From: Chloroflexota bacterium
GTDB lineage: Bacteria; Chloroflexota; Anaerolineae; Anaerolineales; UBA4823
Direction: 5' to 3'
NCBI GenBank assembly: GCA_021849525.1
Contig: JAJZSS010000116.1
Location: forward strand, 1 to 6,124
DNA length: 6,124 nucleotides
The translations under genes and the position numbers were made by a program. This document shows, piece by piece, positions 1 through 5,863 of this stretch. The notes under the pieces were generated by a model. That model was given only the letters and a program-made list of their open reading frames with translations. It did not search any database and was not told the origin of the DNA. Positions within the stretch are counted from its first letter, which is position 1. Each line of letters starts with the position of its first letter.

Positions 1-551
1 ACGTGGGGGTAAGCCAGAGCATATCGCGTCACGAGAGTATCAATCTGCCGGCGTTCTGTTGTGTCGTGTTTGAGGAATGTCAACCTGGCAGGGACGTTGT
101 AAAATAAATCTTCAACCCGTACGACCGTTCCAACTGGTGCACCAACCGATTCGATCGGGCTGTTCTGGCCACCTTCGACGCGCAGGCGCGCTCCATTCTC
201 AACCTGGACAGCCCGCGAGGTGATGGTGAAACGTGAGACTGAGGCGATCGATGCCAGAGCTTCACCGCGAAAGCCTAACGATTGGATATGATTTAACTCA
301 CTGGCGGAAGACAACTTGGAAGTGGCATGCCGCTCGACAGCCAGGGCTAATTCAGAAGGTGAGATACCCGCTCCATCGTCGGCTACTTCAATCAGGCGTT
401 TACCGGCTTCATCGACGTGTATCTGGATGAAAGTACTCCCGGCATCAATTGAATTTTCCAACAATTCTTTGACCACCGAAGCAGGACGCTCTACAACTTC
501 TCCGGCGGCAATTTGTGAGGCAACATCGGGCTGCAGAATCCTTATGGGCAT
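1..551 (-). CDS. mutL: DNA mismatch repair protein MutL, N-terminal part (runs off left edge)
   Basis: MutL is the GHKL-family ATPase that links mismatch recognition by MutS to strand incision. Only the first 183 codons are in the window, covering most of the N-terminal ATPase domain. Reading the complement from the ATG at 551-549 gives MPIRILQPDVASQIAAGEVV, the usual MutL opening. The ATP-binding motifs stand where they do in E. coli MutL: ELLENSIDAG (residues 29-38, with E29 the expected catalytic base and N33 the Mg-binding Asn), DDGAGI (58-63), RHATSKL (74-80), GFRGEAL (93-99) and the GTVVRVEDLFYNVPAR block (141-156). No frameshift is seen. The C-terminal dimerisation and possible endonuclease domain lies outside, so whether it is a nicking-type MutL cannot be judged. 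It is transcribed divergently from the nucleotidase gene. The start is fixed by the family N-terminus and by a TATAAT 6 nt upstream. Family identification is very secure. Confidence 0.97.
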   Translation of the reverse strand, partial: MPIRILQPDVASQIAAGEVVERPASVVKELLENSIDAGSTFIQIHVDEAGKRLIEVADDGAGISPSELALAVERHATSKLSSASELNHIQSLGFRGEALASIASVSRFTITSRAVQVENGARLRVEGGQNSPIESVGAPVGTVVRVEDLFYNVPARLTFLKHDTTERRQIDTLVTRYALAYPH

Positions 552-555
552 GCCC
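546..555. repeat. 10-bp perfect palindrome over the mutL start codon
   Basis: GGGCATGCCC is a perfect palindrome that contains the mutL ATG (549-551 on the minus strand) and the predicted transcription start. It could be an operator half-site pair or simply chance, since the second codon (CCC) and the bases before ATG create it. Function is not shown by the sequence. Confidence 0.5.
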
Positions 556-557
556 GT

Positions 558-563
558 ATTATA
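558..563 (-). promoter_or_regulatory. Extended -10 promoter of mutL, probably leaderless
   Basis: On the minus strand TGATATAAT reads as an extended -10 (TGn followed by TATAAT). Only 6 nt, ACGGGC, separate the hexamer from the mutL ATG, so a start of transcription 6-8 nt downstream would fall on or beside the A of ATG. There is no Shine-Dalgarno sequence before the ATG. The -35 region (about 581-587) is GC-rich and unlike TTGACA, which an extended -10 can tolerate. Leaderless transcription is inferred from spacing. Confidence 0.7.
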
Positions 564-592
564 TCAGCCCGGGATGTTTGGCCGGCCGATCT

Positions 593-605
593 GCCCTTTC
601 AGGGC
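593..605. repeat. Short inverted repeat over the -35 of the nucleotidase promoter
   Basis: GCCCT, TTC, AGGGC forms a perfect 5-bp inverted repeat with a 3-bp centre. It covers the weak -35 at 596-601, a position where a bound regulator would block the promoter. The same 80-bp region also has CCCGGG at 568-573 and GGCCGGCC at 580-587. An operator role is speculative. Confidence 0.35.
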
Positions 606-625
606 GCGCTTCAATCCCTTATAAT
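596..625 (+). promoter_or_regulatory. Promoter of the HAD nucleotidase operon, probably leaderless
   Basis: A consensus -10 TATAAT lies at 620-625. A weak -35, CTTTCA (4 of 6 matches to TTGACA), lies at 596-601 with an 18-bp spacer. The ATG at 632 follows the -10 by 6 nt (TACGCT), so the predicted transcription start coincides with the start codon. No Shine-Dalgarno sequence is present, which agrees with a leaderless mRNA. The arrangement mirrors that of mutL on the other strand. Confidence 0.7.
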
Positions 626-631
626 TACGCT

Positions 632-1291
632 ATGGCTTATACAACATTATTCTTTGACCTGGATGAGACTCTTTACCGGAGCAGCACTGGATTATGGGAT
701 GCCATCCGCGTCCGTATGAACCGCTATATGCTTGAGCGAGTCGGTTTACCTGAGCCGGTTATCCCGCAGCTGCGGGAGAAGTATTATCGCCAGTATGGCA
801 CCACTCTGCGCGGTTTGCAAATCCACCATGAGGTCGATACCGATGACTACCTGGCATATGTACACGACCTGCCGCTGAAAGATTATCTACAACCAGATCC
901 CGAGCTGCAGGCTCTTCTGGCGAGATTACACCAGCCCTGCTGGATCTTTACCAATGCTGATTCTGCCCATGCTTACCGGGTCCTGGACATTCTGGGAGTG
1001 AGGGATTGTTTTGTGGGGGTCATTGATGTACGGGATGTTCGTCCAGCCTGTAAACCTGCGCCTGAAGCTATCCAAAAAGCGCTGGAGATAGCTGGAAATC
1101 CTGAGCCGGGAGGCTGTGTATTCCTGGATGATTCGCCGGCGAATGTAGCTGGGGCTATGGCGTTTGGCTTGACTGCTGTCCTGGTGGGAAACGGCGCGTA
1201 TTCTCACCCAGCGACCTTCCAGGTTGCCAATCTGGTTGACTTACCAGTTGTTTATCCCGAATTTTGGAATGAGTTAACAGACCGCAGGTAG
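632..1291 (+). CDS. HAD-superfamily pyrimidine 5'-nucleotidase (Sdt1/Phm8-like)
   Basis: A 219-aa cytoplasmic HAD hydrolase, predicted to remove phosphate from nucleoside monophosphates such as UMP or CMP. HAD motif I is DLDET (residues 9-13: nucleophile D9, acid/base D11), motif II is FTNAD with T107, motif III uses K141 in CKPAPEA, and motif IV is the acidic pair D166-D167 in FLDDS. An alpha-helical cap lies between motifs I and II, at about residues 15-95. The stretches SSTGLWDAIRVRMNRYM, YYRQYGTTLRGLQ and DDYLAYVHD are typical of the Sdt1-type pyrimidine 5'-nucleotidase subfamily. That subfamily includes yeast Sdt1 and Phm8, so nucleotide salvage is the likely role, but the true substrate is not proven. 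The reading frame is open upstream to 515. I chose the ATG at 632 because family homology begins there and a TATAAT ends 6 nt before it. First gene of a three-gene operon, with 10 nt to the next start. Confidence 0.88.
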   Translation: MAYTTLFFDLDETLYRSSTGLWDAIRVRMNRYMLERVGLPEPVIPQLREKYYRQYGTTLRGLQIHHEVDTDDYLAYVHDLPLKDYLQPDPELQALLARLHQPCWIFTNADSAHAYRVLDILGVRDCFVGVIDVRDVRPACKPAPEAIQKALEIAGNPEPGGCVFLDDSPANVAGAMAFGLTAVLVGNGAYSHPATFQVANLVDLPVVYPEFWNELTDRR

Positions 1292-1301
1292 AAGGGTAGA
1301 A

Positions 1302-1571
1302 ATGGATACCGGACGTGCCTTTTGGGTGATATGTATTACGCTTTTTGTGGTAATTATTCTGAATGTTGGAATTTATGCAGCATTCTCGAAACGTAAACCA
1401 GATAGCTTCTCATCGACCTTCGGTAAAGCTGCCCGGGAGATGCGCAATCCATGGGGGCAAGAGGACGCGCGGATGACGGAGCTTTCTGAGCGGGTTGCCG
1501 AATTACGCAAAAATGCCCCAGGCAGCGATGACGAGGAAGAAAATCAAGGTAATCAAAAACCCTATGGATAA
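1302..1571 (+). CDS. Small single-pass membrane protein of unknown function
   Basis: An 89-aa protein that I do not recognise. Residues about 8-28 form one strongly hydrophobic helix (WVICITLFVVIILNVGIYAA), followed by a basic SKRK stretch. By the positive-inside rule this puts the C-terminal part in the cytoplasm. The region at about 56-70 is a charged amphipathic segment (ARMTELSERVAELRK) that could form a short coiled coil. The tail is acidic and probably disordered (DDEEEN, then a Gln/Asn-rich end). The start is supported by a purine-rich GAAGGG at 1291-1296, 5 nt before the ATG. It lies 10 nt after the nucleotidase stop and overlaps the CoA-transferase start by 8 nt, so translational coupling in both directions is likely. 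Transmembrane topology, operon position and the overlap support a real gene. No function can be given. Confidence 0.75.
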   Translation: MDTGRAFWVICITLFVVIILNVGIYAAFSKRKPDSFSSTFGKAAREMRNPWGQEDARMTELSERVAELRKNAPGSDDEEENQGNQKPYG

Positions 1572-2361
1572 ACGGACATCACTGATCGAGGCTGCTGAAC
1601 GAATTGAGAGCGGCACAACCCTGGCATTGGGCGGCATGACCCTCTATCGCCGGCCCATGGCTTTTGTGCGCGCCTTGCTCAGGCGACACAAACTGGAGCA
1701 AATGCCGGCTGAGTTAACCCTGTTAGCTTTCACAGCCGGACTGGAAAGTGACCTCCTGGTTGGCGGTGGATTAATCAAACATACCCGGACATGTTATTTT
1801 GGTTTGGAAATATTTGGTTTTGCCCCAATGTTTACCTACTATGCCAATCGGGGGGAGTTACTCATAATTGAGGAAACTGAAGCCAGCCTGGCGATGGGTC
1901 TGCGCGCCCAAATGGCCGGCGTTGGTTTTATGCCGGGCAGAGCCTGGTTGGGCACGGATCTACCCCGTTTGCGCCCGGATGTTGCCACAATTCGTGATCC
2001 ATATTCCGGCGAGGAATTAATGGCCTTTCCTGCGATCCATCCGGATGTGGCGGTCATCCATGCGCTGCAAGCGGATCCGCATGGCAATGCGCTCATCGGT
2101 GATAATCGCGGTATTGATGAGGAGCTTGCCTTAACCTCACAGCTGGTGATCATTACGGCGGAGGAGATTGTCCCTGAGCTTAACAAGGCGGACATCGTAG
2201 CCCCATTTGTAGATCTGGTGGTCCATGCACCAGGTGGGGCAGCCCCAACATCCTGCCATCCGCTCTATCCCCTCGATGGGCAGGCGCTCCTCGAATATAC
2301 CGAACAAGTCAGCGAGCCGGCTTCTTTTTCGGCTTATTTGGAACGTTTGATTGCGGAATGA
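1564..2361 (+). CDS. CoA-transferase subunit A (glutaconate CoA-transferase family, GctA-like)
   Basis: A 265-aa protein of the family I CoA-transferases, closest in style to the alpha subunit of glutaconate/3-oxoacid CoA-transferases, which move CoA between acyl-CoA and a free acid. Recognisable blocks are ALGGMTLYRRPMAFVRAL (residues 20-37), LTLLAFTAGLESDLLVGGG (51-69), TCYFGLEIFGFAP (76-88), the VIHALQADPHGN block (164-175) and APGGAAPTSCHPLYPLDG (222-239). In this family the catalytic glutamate is carried by the B subunit, so this chain alone should not be a complete enzyme. No B subunit follows in the window. Start choice: the ATG at 1564 sits inside the previous gene's last codons (ATGGATAA) with AAGGT at 1546-1550 upstream, and homology starts at about residue 5. 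In-frame ATGs at 1495 and 1528 would add 23 or 12 residues of poor, non-homologous sequence. The acid substrate cannot be inferred. Confidence 0.88.
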   Translation: MDKRTSLIEAAERIESGTTLALGGMTLYRRPMAFVRALLRRHKLEQMPAELTLLAFTAGLESDLLVGGGLIKHTRTCYFGLEIFGFAPMFTYYANRGELLIIEETEASLAMGLRAQMAGVGFMPGRAWLGTDLPRLRPDVATIRDPYSGEELMAFPAIHPDVAVIHALQADPHGNALIGDNRGIDEELALTSQLVIITAEEIVPELNKADIVAPFVDLVVHAPGGAAPTSCHPLYPLDGQALLEYTEQVSEPASFSAYLERLIAE

Positions 2362-2379
2362 GATGATGGTGTTTCCGCA
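2352..2379 (+). other. Hairpin spanning the CoA-transferase stop codon
   Basis: TGCGGAA (2352-2358) pairs perfectly with TTCCGCA (2373-2379) around a 14-nt loop that contains the TGA stop. No T tract follows, so it is not a canonical intrinsic terminator. It may slow polymerase, protect the 3' end of the mRNA, or be chance. Confidence 0.35.
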
Positions 2380-2393
2380 TTCAGCTAAGTAAA

Positions 2394-2423
2394 TTATTAA
2401 TAAAACCAGGGGGATTTTATAAT
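2394..2423 (+). promoter_or_regulatory. Possible promoter for the protease cluster
   Basis: A consensus -10 TATAAT at 2418-2423 is preceded, 18 bp upstream, by a weak -35-like TTATTA (2394-2399, 3 of 6 matches). Transcription would start near 2430 and leave a leader of roughly 135-140 nt before the S41 protease gene. The surroundings are very AT-rich, so a chance match is possible. The rest of the 206-bp gap (2362-2567) has no open frame resembling a gene. Confidence 0.4.
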
Positions 2424-2497
2424 TCGTTTACTATGCTCTAATAATATCTTGATATTCTTTAGATAAAATTTTTAGTGAGAATTGCAGACACCCACAG

Positions 2498-2521
2498 GAT
2501 TAATTGTCAAACGATTAATTG
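2498..2521. repeat. Pair of 9-bp direct repeats upstream of the S41 protease gene
   Basis: GATTAATTG occurs at 2498-2506 and again, identical, at 2513-2521, separated by TCAAAC. The start-to-start distance is 15 bp. Each copy contains the palindromic ATTAAT. The pair lies about 50-70 bp before the S41 start codon, inside the putative leader or near an alternative promoter, so it could be a tandem regulator-binding site. This is inference. Confidence 0.5.
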
Positions 2522-2558
2522 ATATGCCCCTGTTGTGTCTTCGATCAGGTTTAAGTAT

Positions 2559-2562
2559 GGAG
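2559..2562 (+). promoter_or_regulatory. Ribosome binding site deciding the S41 protease start
   Basis: GGAG lies 5 nt before the ATG at 2568 but only 2 nt before the adjacent ATG at 2565, so the second of the two tandem ATGs is the better spaced start. The frame is also open to a GTG at 2535, which lacks a Shine-Dalgarno sequence and would add 11 polar residues before the membrane anchor. Confidence 0.6.
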
Positions 2563-2567
2563 TAATG

Positions 2568-3827
2568 ATGAGTTCAAAAAGTTGGGTAACTATAATCAGT
2601 ATCTTCGGGGCCATCATTCTTTTGTCTGGGGCCTGTGTAATGGGATTTGTGGCTGGGCGATTTCTCTCCCCGGCTGCGCTTGTTGCGGATAGCGAACCGC
2701 CTGTGTTTGAAAGTACTGCGGTAGCAGAGCTCCCGCCCCAAATTAAGGATTCAGGTAGCCCGTCGGAAAATCTTGATGAATTATTCAGGCCATTCTGGCA
2801 AGCCTGGGATCTGGTGCACGAAAACTTTGTAGACCAACCTGTCAGTGATGTGGATTTGATGCGTGGGGCAATCAGCGGAATGATGGCTGCCCTGGGTGAT
2901 CAGCACACATCCTACCTGGATCCTACCCAGTTCGAAGAGTCGAATGCACAGTTGCAAGGCGAGGAATATGAGGGGATCGGCGCCTGGGTGGATATATCCG
3001 GTGAGTTCCTTACCATTATCAGCCCCATGCCAGGCTCTCCGGCTGAAGAAGCTGGTTTACGTGCCGAGGATAAAGTCGTGGGTGTCAATGGTGAAGATGT
3101 GACTGGATTGGATGGCGAATCAGTCCGCCAAAAGATAATAGGTCCTCGCGGCACAACCGTCATCTTAACGATCCAGCGCGAAGGACAGGAGAATTTTGAT
3201 GTTGAAGTGGAGCGAGCGAATATTGTTGTACCATCCGTCGAATCAAAGATGCTCGATAACCAGATCGCTTATATCCGGCTCTTCACTTTTGGCGACGACA
3301 CTTCCCGAGATTTGCGGAAAGCAATCAAAGAACTGAATGGACAGGACCCGAAGGGGATGATCTTGGATTTACGCAATAATGGTGGAGGCTATCTTGAAAC
3401 CGCGATCGACGTTGCCTCCGAATTTATCCCGGACGGGGTCATCATGTACGAAGAATACGGGGATGGCAGCCGCGATATCTACGAGGCCAGGAAAGGCGGT
3501 AGTGCCACCGATATTCCCCTGGTCGTACTGATCAACGGCGGCAGCGCATCGGCTTCCGAAATCGTCGCCGGGGCAGTTCAGGATCGCGGTCGAGGCCAGT
3601 TGGTGGGCGAGACATCATTTGGGAAAGGTTCTGTCCAGACGTACAACGCCCTGGTCGACGAACAGGGGGCAGTCCGGATCACCATTGCCCGCTGGTTAAC
3701 ACCTCTAGAACGTCAGATCAATGAGATCGGCCTGGAGCCGGATGTCAAAGTTGAGATCACTGAAGAAAATATGGCAGCCGGGGTCGACCCTCAGCTCGAA
3801 CAGGCGATTGAATTGTTGGCAAGATAG
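2568..3827 (+). CDS. S41 family C-terminal processing protease (CtpA/CtpB-like), membrane anchored
   Basis: A 419-aa carboxyl-terminal processing protease that should act outside the cytoplasmic membrane, cutting target proteins near their C-termini. Order: a signal anchor (residues about 7-31), a low-complexity linker (32-66), the N-terminal helical region ending in GDQHTSYLDP (110-119), a PDZ domain (about 135-215, with SPAEEAGLRAEDKVVGVNG), then the S41 protease core. The catalytic serine is S328 in NGGSASASE. The lysine is K353 and the supporting glutamine Q357, both in FGKGSVQ. The 25- and 4-residue spacings equal those of B. subtilis CtpB (S309, K334, Q338). LDLRNNGGG (267-274) is another family hallmark. 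Length is normal for a short CTP. LSGAC near the anchor is a poor lipobox, so I favour an uncleaved anchor or an ordinary signal peptide. Two further protease genes follow, 86 and 37 nt apart, suggesting a joint role in envelope protein processing. Confidence 0.95.
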   Translation: MSSKSWVTIISIFGAIILLSGACVMGFVAGRFLSPAALVADSEPPVFESTAVAELPPQIKDSGSPSENLDELFRPFWQAWDLVHENFVDQPVSDVDLMRGAISGMMAALGDQHTSYLDPTQFEESNAQLQGEEYEGIGAWVDISGEFLTIISPMPGSPAEEAGLRAEDKVVGVNGEDVTGLDGESVRQKIIGPRGTTVILTIQREGQENFDVEVERANIVVPSVESKMLDNQIAYIRLFTFGDDTSRDLRKAIKELNGQDPKGMILDLRNNGGGYLETAIDVASEFIPDGVIMYEEYGDGSRDIYEARKGGSATDIPLVVLINGGSASASEIVAGAVQDRGRGQLVGETSFGKGSVQTYNALVDEQGAVRITIARWLTPLERQINEIGLEPDVKVEITEENMAAGVDPQLEQAIELLAR

Positions 3828-3900
3828 CTTTTTTTGAGAACACACAGCCCATCGCTAAATGGCTTATGATGATTGACTGGTCGGAAAGACAGGAGTTAGT

Positions 3901-3905
3901 GGAGG
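3901..3905 (+). promoter_or_regulatory. Strong Shine-Dalgarno deciding the YugP start
   Basis: GGAGG is followed by two nearby ATGs. The one at 3907 is 1 nt away, too close, and opens a 5-codon frame that ends in TAA. The one at 3914 is 8 nt away and opens the metallopeptidase. This is the best Shine-Dalgarno match in the window, which suggests efficient translation of this gene. Confidence 0.75.
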
Positions 3906-3913
3906 TATGAACA

Positions 3914-4609
3914 ATGTATTTTAATCTGGGATATCTGATTTATATGCTGCCAGCCATGGTGATCATGATGGCTGTACAGTGGTATGTTAATTCTGCCTAT
4001 AACAAATGGAGCAAAGTGCCCGCGCGTAGCCGCGCTACGGGCGCTGAAGCTGCCCAACGCTTGATCGAACGCGGCGGAATGTATAATGTGCGCATCGAAG
4101 GGATCGCCGGTCAGATGACCGATCATTACGACCCACGCCAGAAAGTCCTCCGCCTCTCACAAGGCGTTTACCAGGGACAGTCGGTCGCAGCGCTTGCCAT
4201 TGCTGCGCACGAATTGGGTCACGCCATGCAGGATAAAGAAGAATATTTCCCCTTGCGCTTCCGGGCTGCCCTGGTACCGGCTGTGAATATTGGTTCGTAT
4301 CTGGGTTGGTTCCTGATCATTATTGGTCTGGTGCTAGGATATACACAGCTCTCCTGGGTTGGGATCGCCGTTTTCTCCACCGGTGCCCTGTTCGCCCTGG
4401 CAACCTTGCCAGTCGAGCTAAACGCATCTTCTCGAGCGCGCCAATTATTGGCTGATACAGGCATGATCCAGGGCGAAGAGGAAATGAAGGGTGTCAACCA
4501 CGTGTTGAATGCGGCTGCAATGACCTACGTCGCAGCCCTGATCACCGCGGTGCTGCAGCTGCTATACTGGGTCAGTATGGTGATCGGTGTAGGCCGGCGG
4601 CGCGATTAA
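3914..4609 (+). CDS. Zinc metallopeptidase, YugP type (Zn_peptidase_2 family)
   Basis: A 231-aa integral membrane metallopeptidase of the YugP family. The zinc motif is HELGH (residues 99-103: ligands H99 and H103, catalytic E100), within IAAHELGHAMQ. E168 in the LPVELNAS segment is the likely third ligand, as this block is conserved in the family. Predicted membrane helices are at about 5-24, 119-143, 147-166 and 203-226, with a soluble stretch at 25-118 that includes the zinc motif. A run of TDHYDPRQKVLRLS (69-82) is also family-typical. Length is close to the family norm of about 225-235. The physiological substrate is poorly known for the family. Lying between an S41 and an HtrA protease gene, it is plausibly part of membrane protein quality control, but that is inference. 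The start is set by GGAGG 8 nt upstream. Confidence 0.93.
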   Translation: MYFNLGYLIYMLPAMVIMMAVQWYVNSAYNKWSKVPARSRATGAEAAQRLIERGGMYNVRIEGIAGQMTDHYDPRQKVLRLSQGVYQGQSVAALAIAAHELGHAMQDKEEYFPLRFRAALVPAVNIGSYLGWFLIIIGLVLGYTQLSWVGIAVFSTGALFALATLPVELNASSRARQLLADTGMIQGEEEMKGVNHVLNAAAMTYVAALITAVLQLLYWVSMVIGVGRRRD

Positions 4610-4646
4610 TTTGGACATTCACCGGGTGGAAATTTAGCAGCAAGTC

Positions 4647-5804
4647 ATGACAACTAATAAAGTCCTTTATCTATTGCTGGTATTGTTCGTTGCCGTTCTG
4701 TCGGCTTTTGGGGGTGTTCTGGCTGGAGGGGTGGTCGCTTATCGCTATTTCCAGAATCAGGATAGACAGGCAGCATTGGTTACCTCTCCGAATAGCCAGA
4801 CTACCGCGGCGGTCCAAACGGTGCCACCACTGCTTGTCTCCAATACCGATATCCAGACCAATATTACCCAGGCAGTCATAAAAGTAAGGCCAGCAGTAGT
4901 TACCGTTGTGGGCACAATCCCTGGACGGGAAACTTTCTTCGGCTATACAGGCGATCAGCGGGTGAGTGGCAGCGGTGTAATCATTTCGGCTGACGGCTAT
5001 GCAGTCACCAACAATCATGTCATCGCAGACTCAACCAGCGTCAAGGTCTTATTAGCTGATGGTACTGAGCTGCCTGCTGCAGTGATTGGCGCAGACCCAT
5101 ATGCTGATCTGGCGGTTTTAAAGCTGGAGGGAACAGTCCAGAGTTATGCCAGCCTGGGTAATTCTGAAAATCTGCAACCTGGCGAGACAGTCATCGCGAT
5201 CGGCTCCCCTTTGGGTGAATTCGTCAATACTGTTACAGTTGGCGTTGTGAGCGCAACGGGGAGAATGATCGAAACCGACAATAGCTTTCAGATCGAGAAC
5301 CTGATCCAGACAGATGCCGCGATCAACAGCGGCAATTCTGGTGGACCATTGGTCAATTTGGCGGGCGAGGTAATCGGGATCAATACCCTGGTCGTCCGGG
5401 GAAATAATACCGGAAGTGCGCCAGCCGAGGGGCTTGGTTTTGCCGTGCCCACCTCTGTAGTCCAGGTAGTAGCCGGGCAAATTATCGAGCAGGGTTTCTT
5501 CTCCCGGCCTTACCTGGGAATCCGCTGGCAGGTGATATCGCCTGATCTGGCTTCCGCATATGATCTACCAGTGGAGTGGGGAGCCTATGTCTCCGAGATA
5601 GTTCCTGGTGGGCCTGCAGACCAGGGCGGTATCCGCGTCGGAGATATCATTACCCGAATCGGCTCAGCGGATATTGGCGAGAACAAAAGCTTCTTGAATG
5701 CGTTATTTGCCAACCAACCAGCTGAGACAGTTGAAATCGTAGTTGTCCGGAACGGAAATCCAGAATCGCTTACCGTAACTTTAGGTGAATCCACTCAGCC
5801 TTAA
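4647..5804 (+). CDS. S1C serine protease, HtrA/DegP/DegQ type, membrane anchored, one PDZ domain
   Basis: A 385-aa trypsin-like protease that degrades or senses misfolded proteins outside the cytoplasmic membrane. The N-terminal signal anchor spans about residues 6-31, followed by a Gln/Thr-rich linker (36-70). The protease domain (about 72-275) has the full triad: H124 in TNNHVI, D154 in the ADLAVLK segment, and S231 in GNSGGPL. INSGNSGGPLVN and GLGFAVPTS (262-270) are HtrA hallmarks. A single PDZ domain covers about 286-380 (RPYLGIRW at the start, VGDIITRIG at 331-339). Length fits anchored one-PDZ HtrA proteins, which usually form trimers. The gene starts 37 nt after yugP-like and has no clear Shine-Dalgarno sequence near the ATG, so translation may depend on read-through coupling from upstream. 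A strong terminator follows its stop. Which of htrA, degP or degQ is the true orthologue cannot be decided, so no symbol is given. Confidence 0.95.
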   Translation: MTTNKVLYLLLVLFVAVLSAFGGVLAGGVVAYRYFQNQDRQAALVTSPNSQTTAAVQTVPPLLVSNTDIQTNITQAVIKVRPAVVTVVGTIPGRETFFGYTGDQRVSGSGVIISADGYAVTNNHVIADSTSVKVLLADGTELPAAVIGADPYADLAVLKLEGTVQSYASLGNSENLQPGETVIAIGSPLGEFVNTVTVGVVSATGRMIETDNSFQIENLIQTDAAINSGNSGGPLVNLAGEVIGINTLVVRGNNTGSAPAEGLGFAVPTSVVQVVAGQIIEQGFFSRPYLGIRWQVISPDLASAYDLPVEWGAYVSEIVPGGPADQGGIRVGDIITRIGSADIGENKSFLNALFANQPAETVEIVVVRNGNPESLTVTLGESTQP

Positions 5805-5832
5805 TCATCACCGAATATTTTCCGGGAGGCAG

Positions 5833-5863
5833 ACAGGCGGCAGAAAGTTGTCGCCTGTTTTTT
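5833..5863 (+). terminator. Intrinsic terminator after the HtrA-type protease gene
   Basis: ACAGGCG (5833-5839) pairs perfectly with CGCCTGT (5852-5858). The stem continues inward by four more pairs, GCAG with TTGT (two of them G-U in RNA), to an AAAG tetraloop. Six T residues (5858-5863) follow directly. It lies 28 nt after the stop codon and would end the protease operon and insulate the next promoter. Confidence 0.9.

Noticed and set aside
515..631. N-terminal extension of the nucleotidase to an ATG at 515
   Set aside because: The added 39 residues overlap the mutL coding region and promoters and do not resemble the family. Homology begins at 632.
2625..2640. Lipobox (LSGAC, Cys23) in the S41 protease anchor
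   Set aside because: The -3 position is Ser rather than Leu/Val/Ile, and the hydrophobic helix continues past the cysteine. A lipoprotein signal is unlikely.
3815..3836. Run of seven T residues just after the S41 protease stop, as a possible terminator
   Set aside because: No convincing GC-rich stem precedes the T run, so it does not qualify as an intrinsic terminator. The next gene probably continues on the same transcript.
3846..3864. Imperfect inverted repeat AGCCCAT / ATGGCT in the S41-YugP gap
   Set aside because: Six pairs with a bulged base and no T tract. Too weak to call a terminator or operator.
3865..3878. TATGAT (3865-3870) and TTGACT (3873-3878) as promoter elements for the YugP-like gene
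   Set aside because: They are in the wrong order and neither has a partner hexamer at a 16-18 bp spacing. No separate promoter can be supported here.
3907..3924. Five-codon frame (ATG at 3907 to TAA) overlapping the start of the YugP-like gene, just after GGAGG
   Set aside because: The ATG is only 1 nt from the Shine-Dalgarno, too close for initiation. The ATG at 3914 is well spaced and opens the real gene. A chance out-of-frame ATG is the simplest reading.
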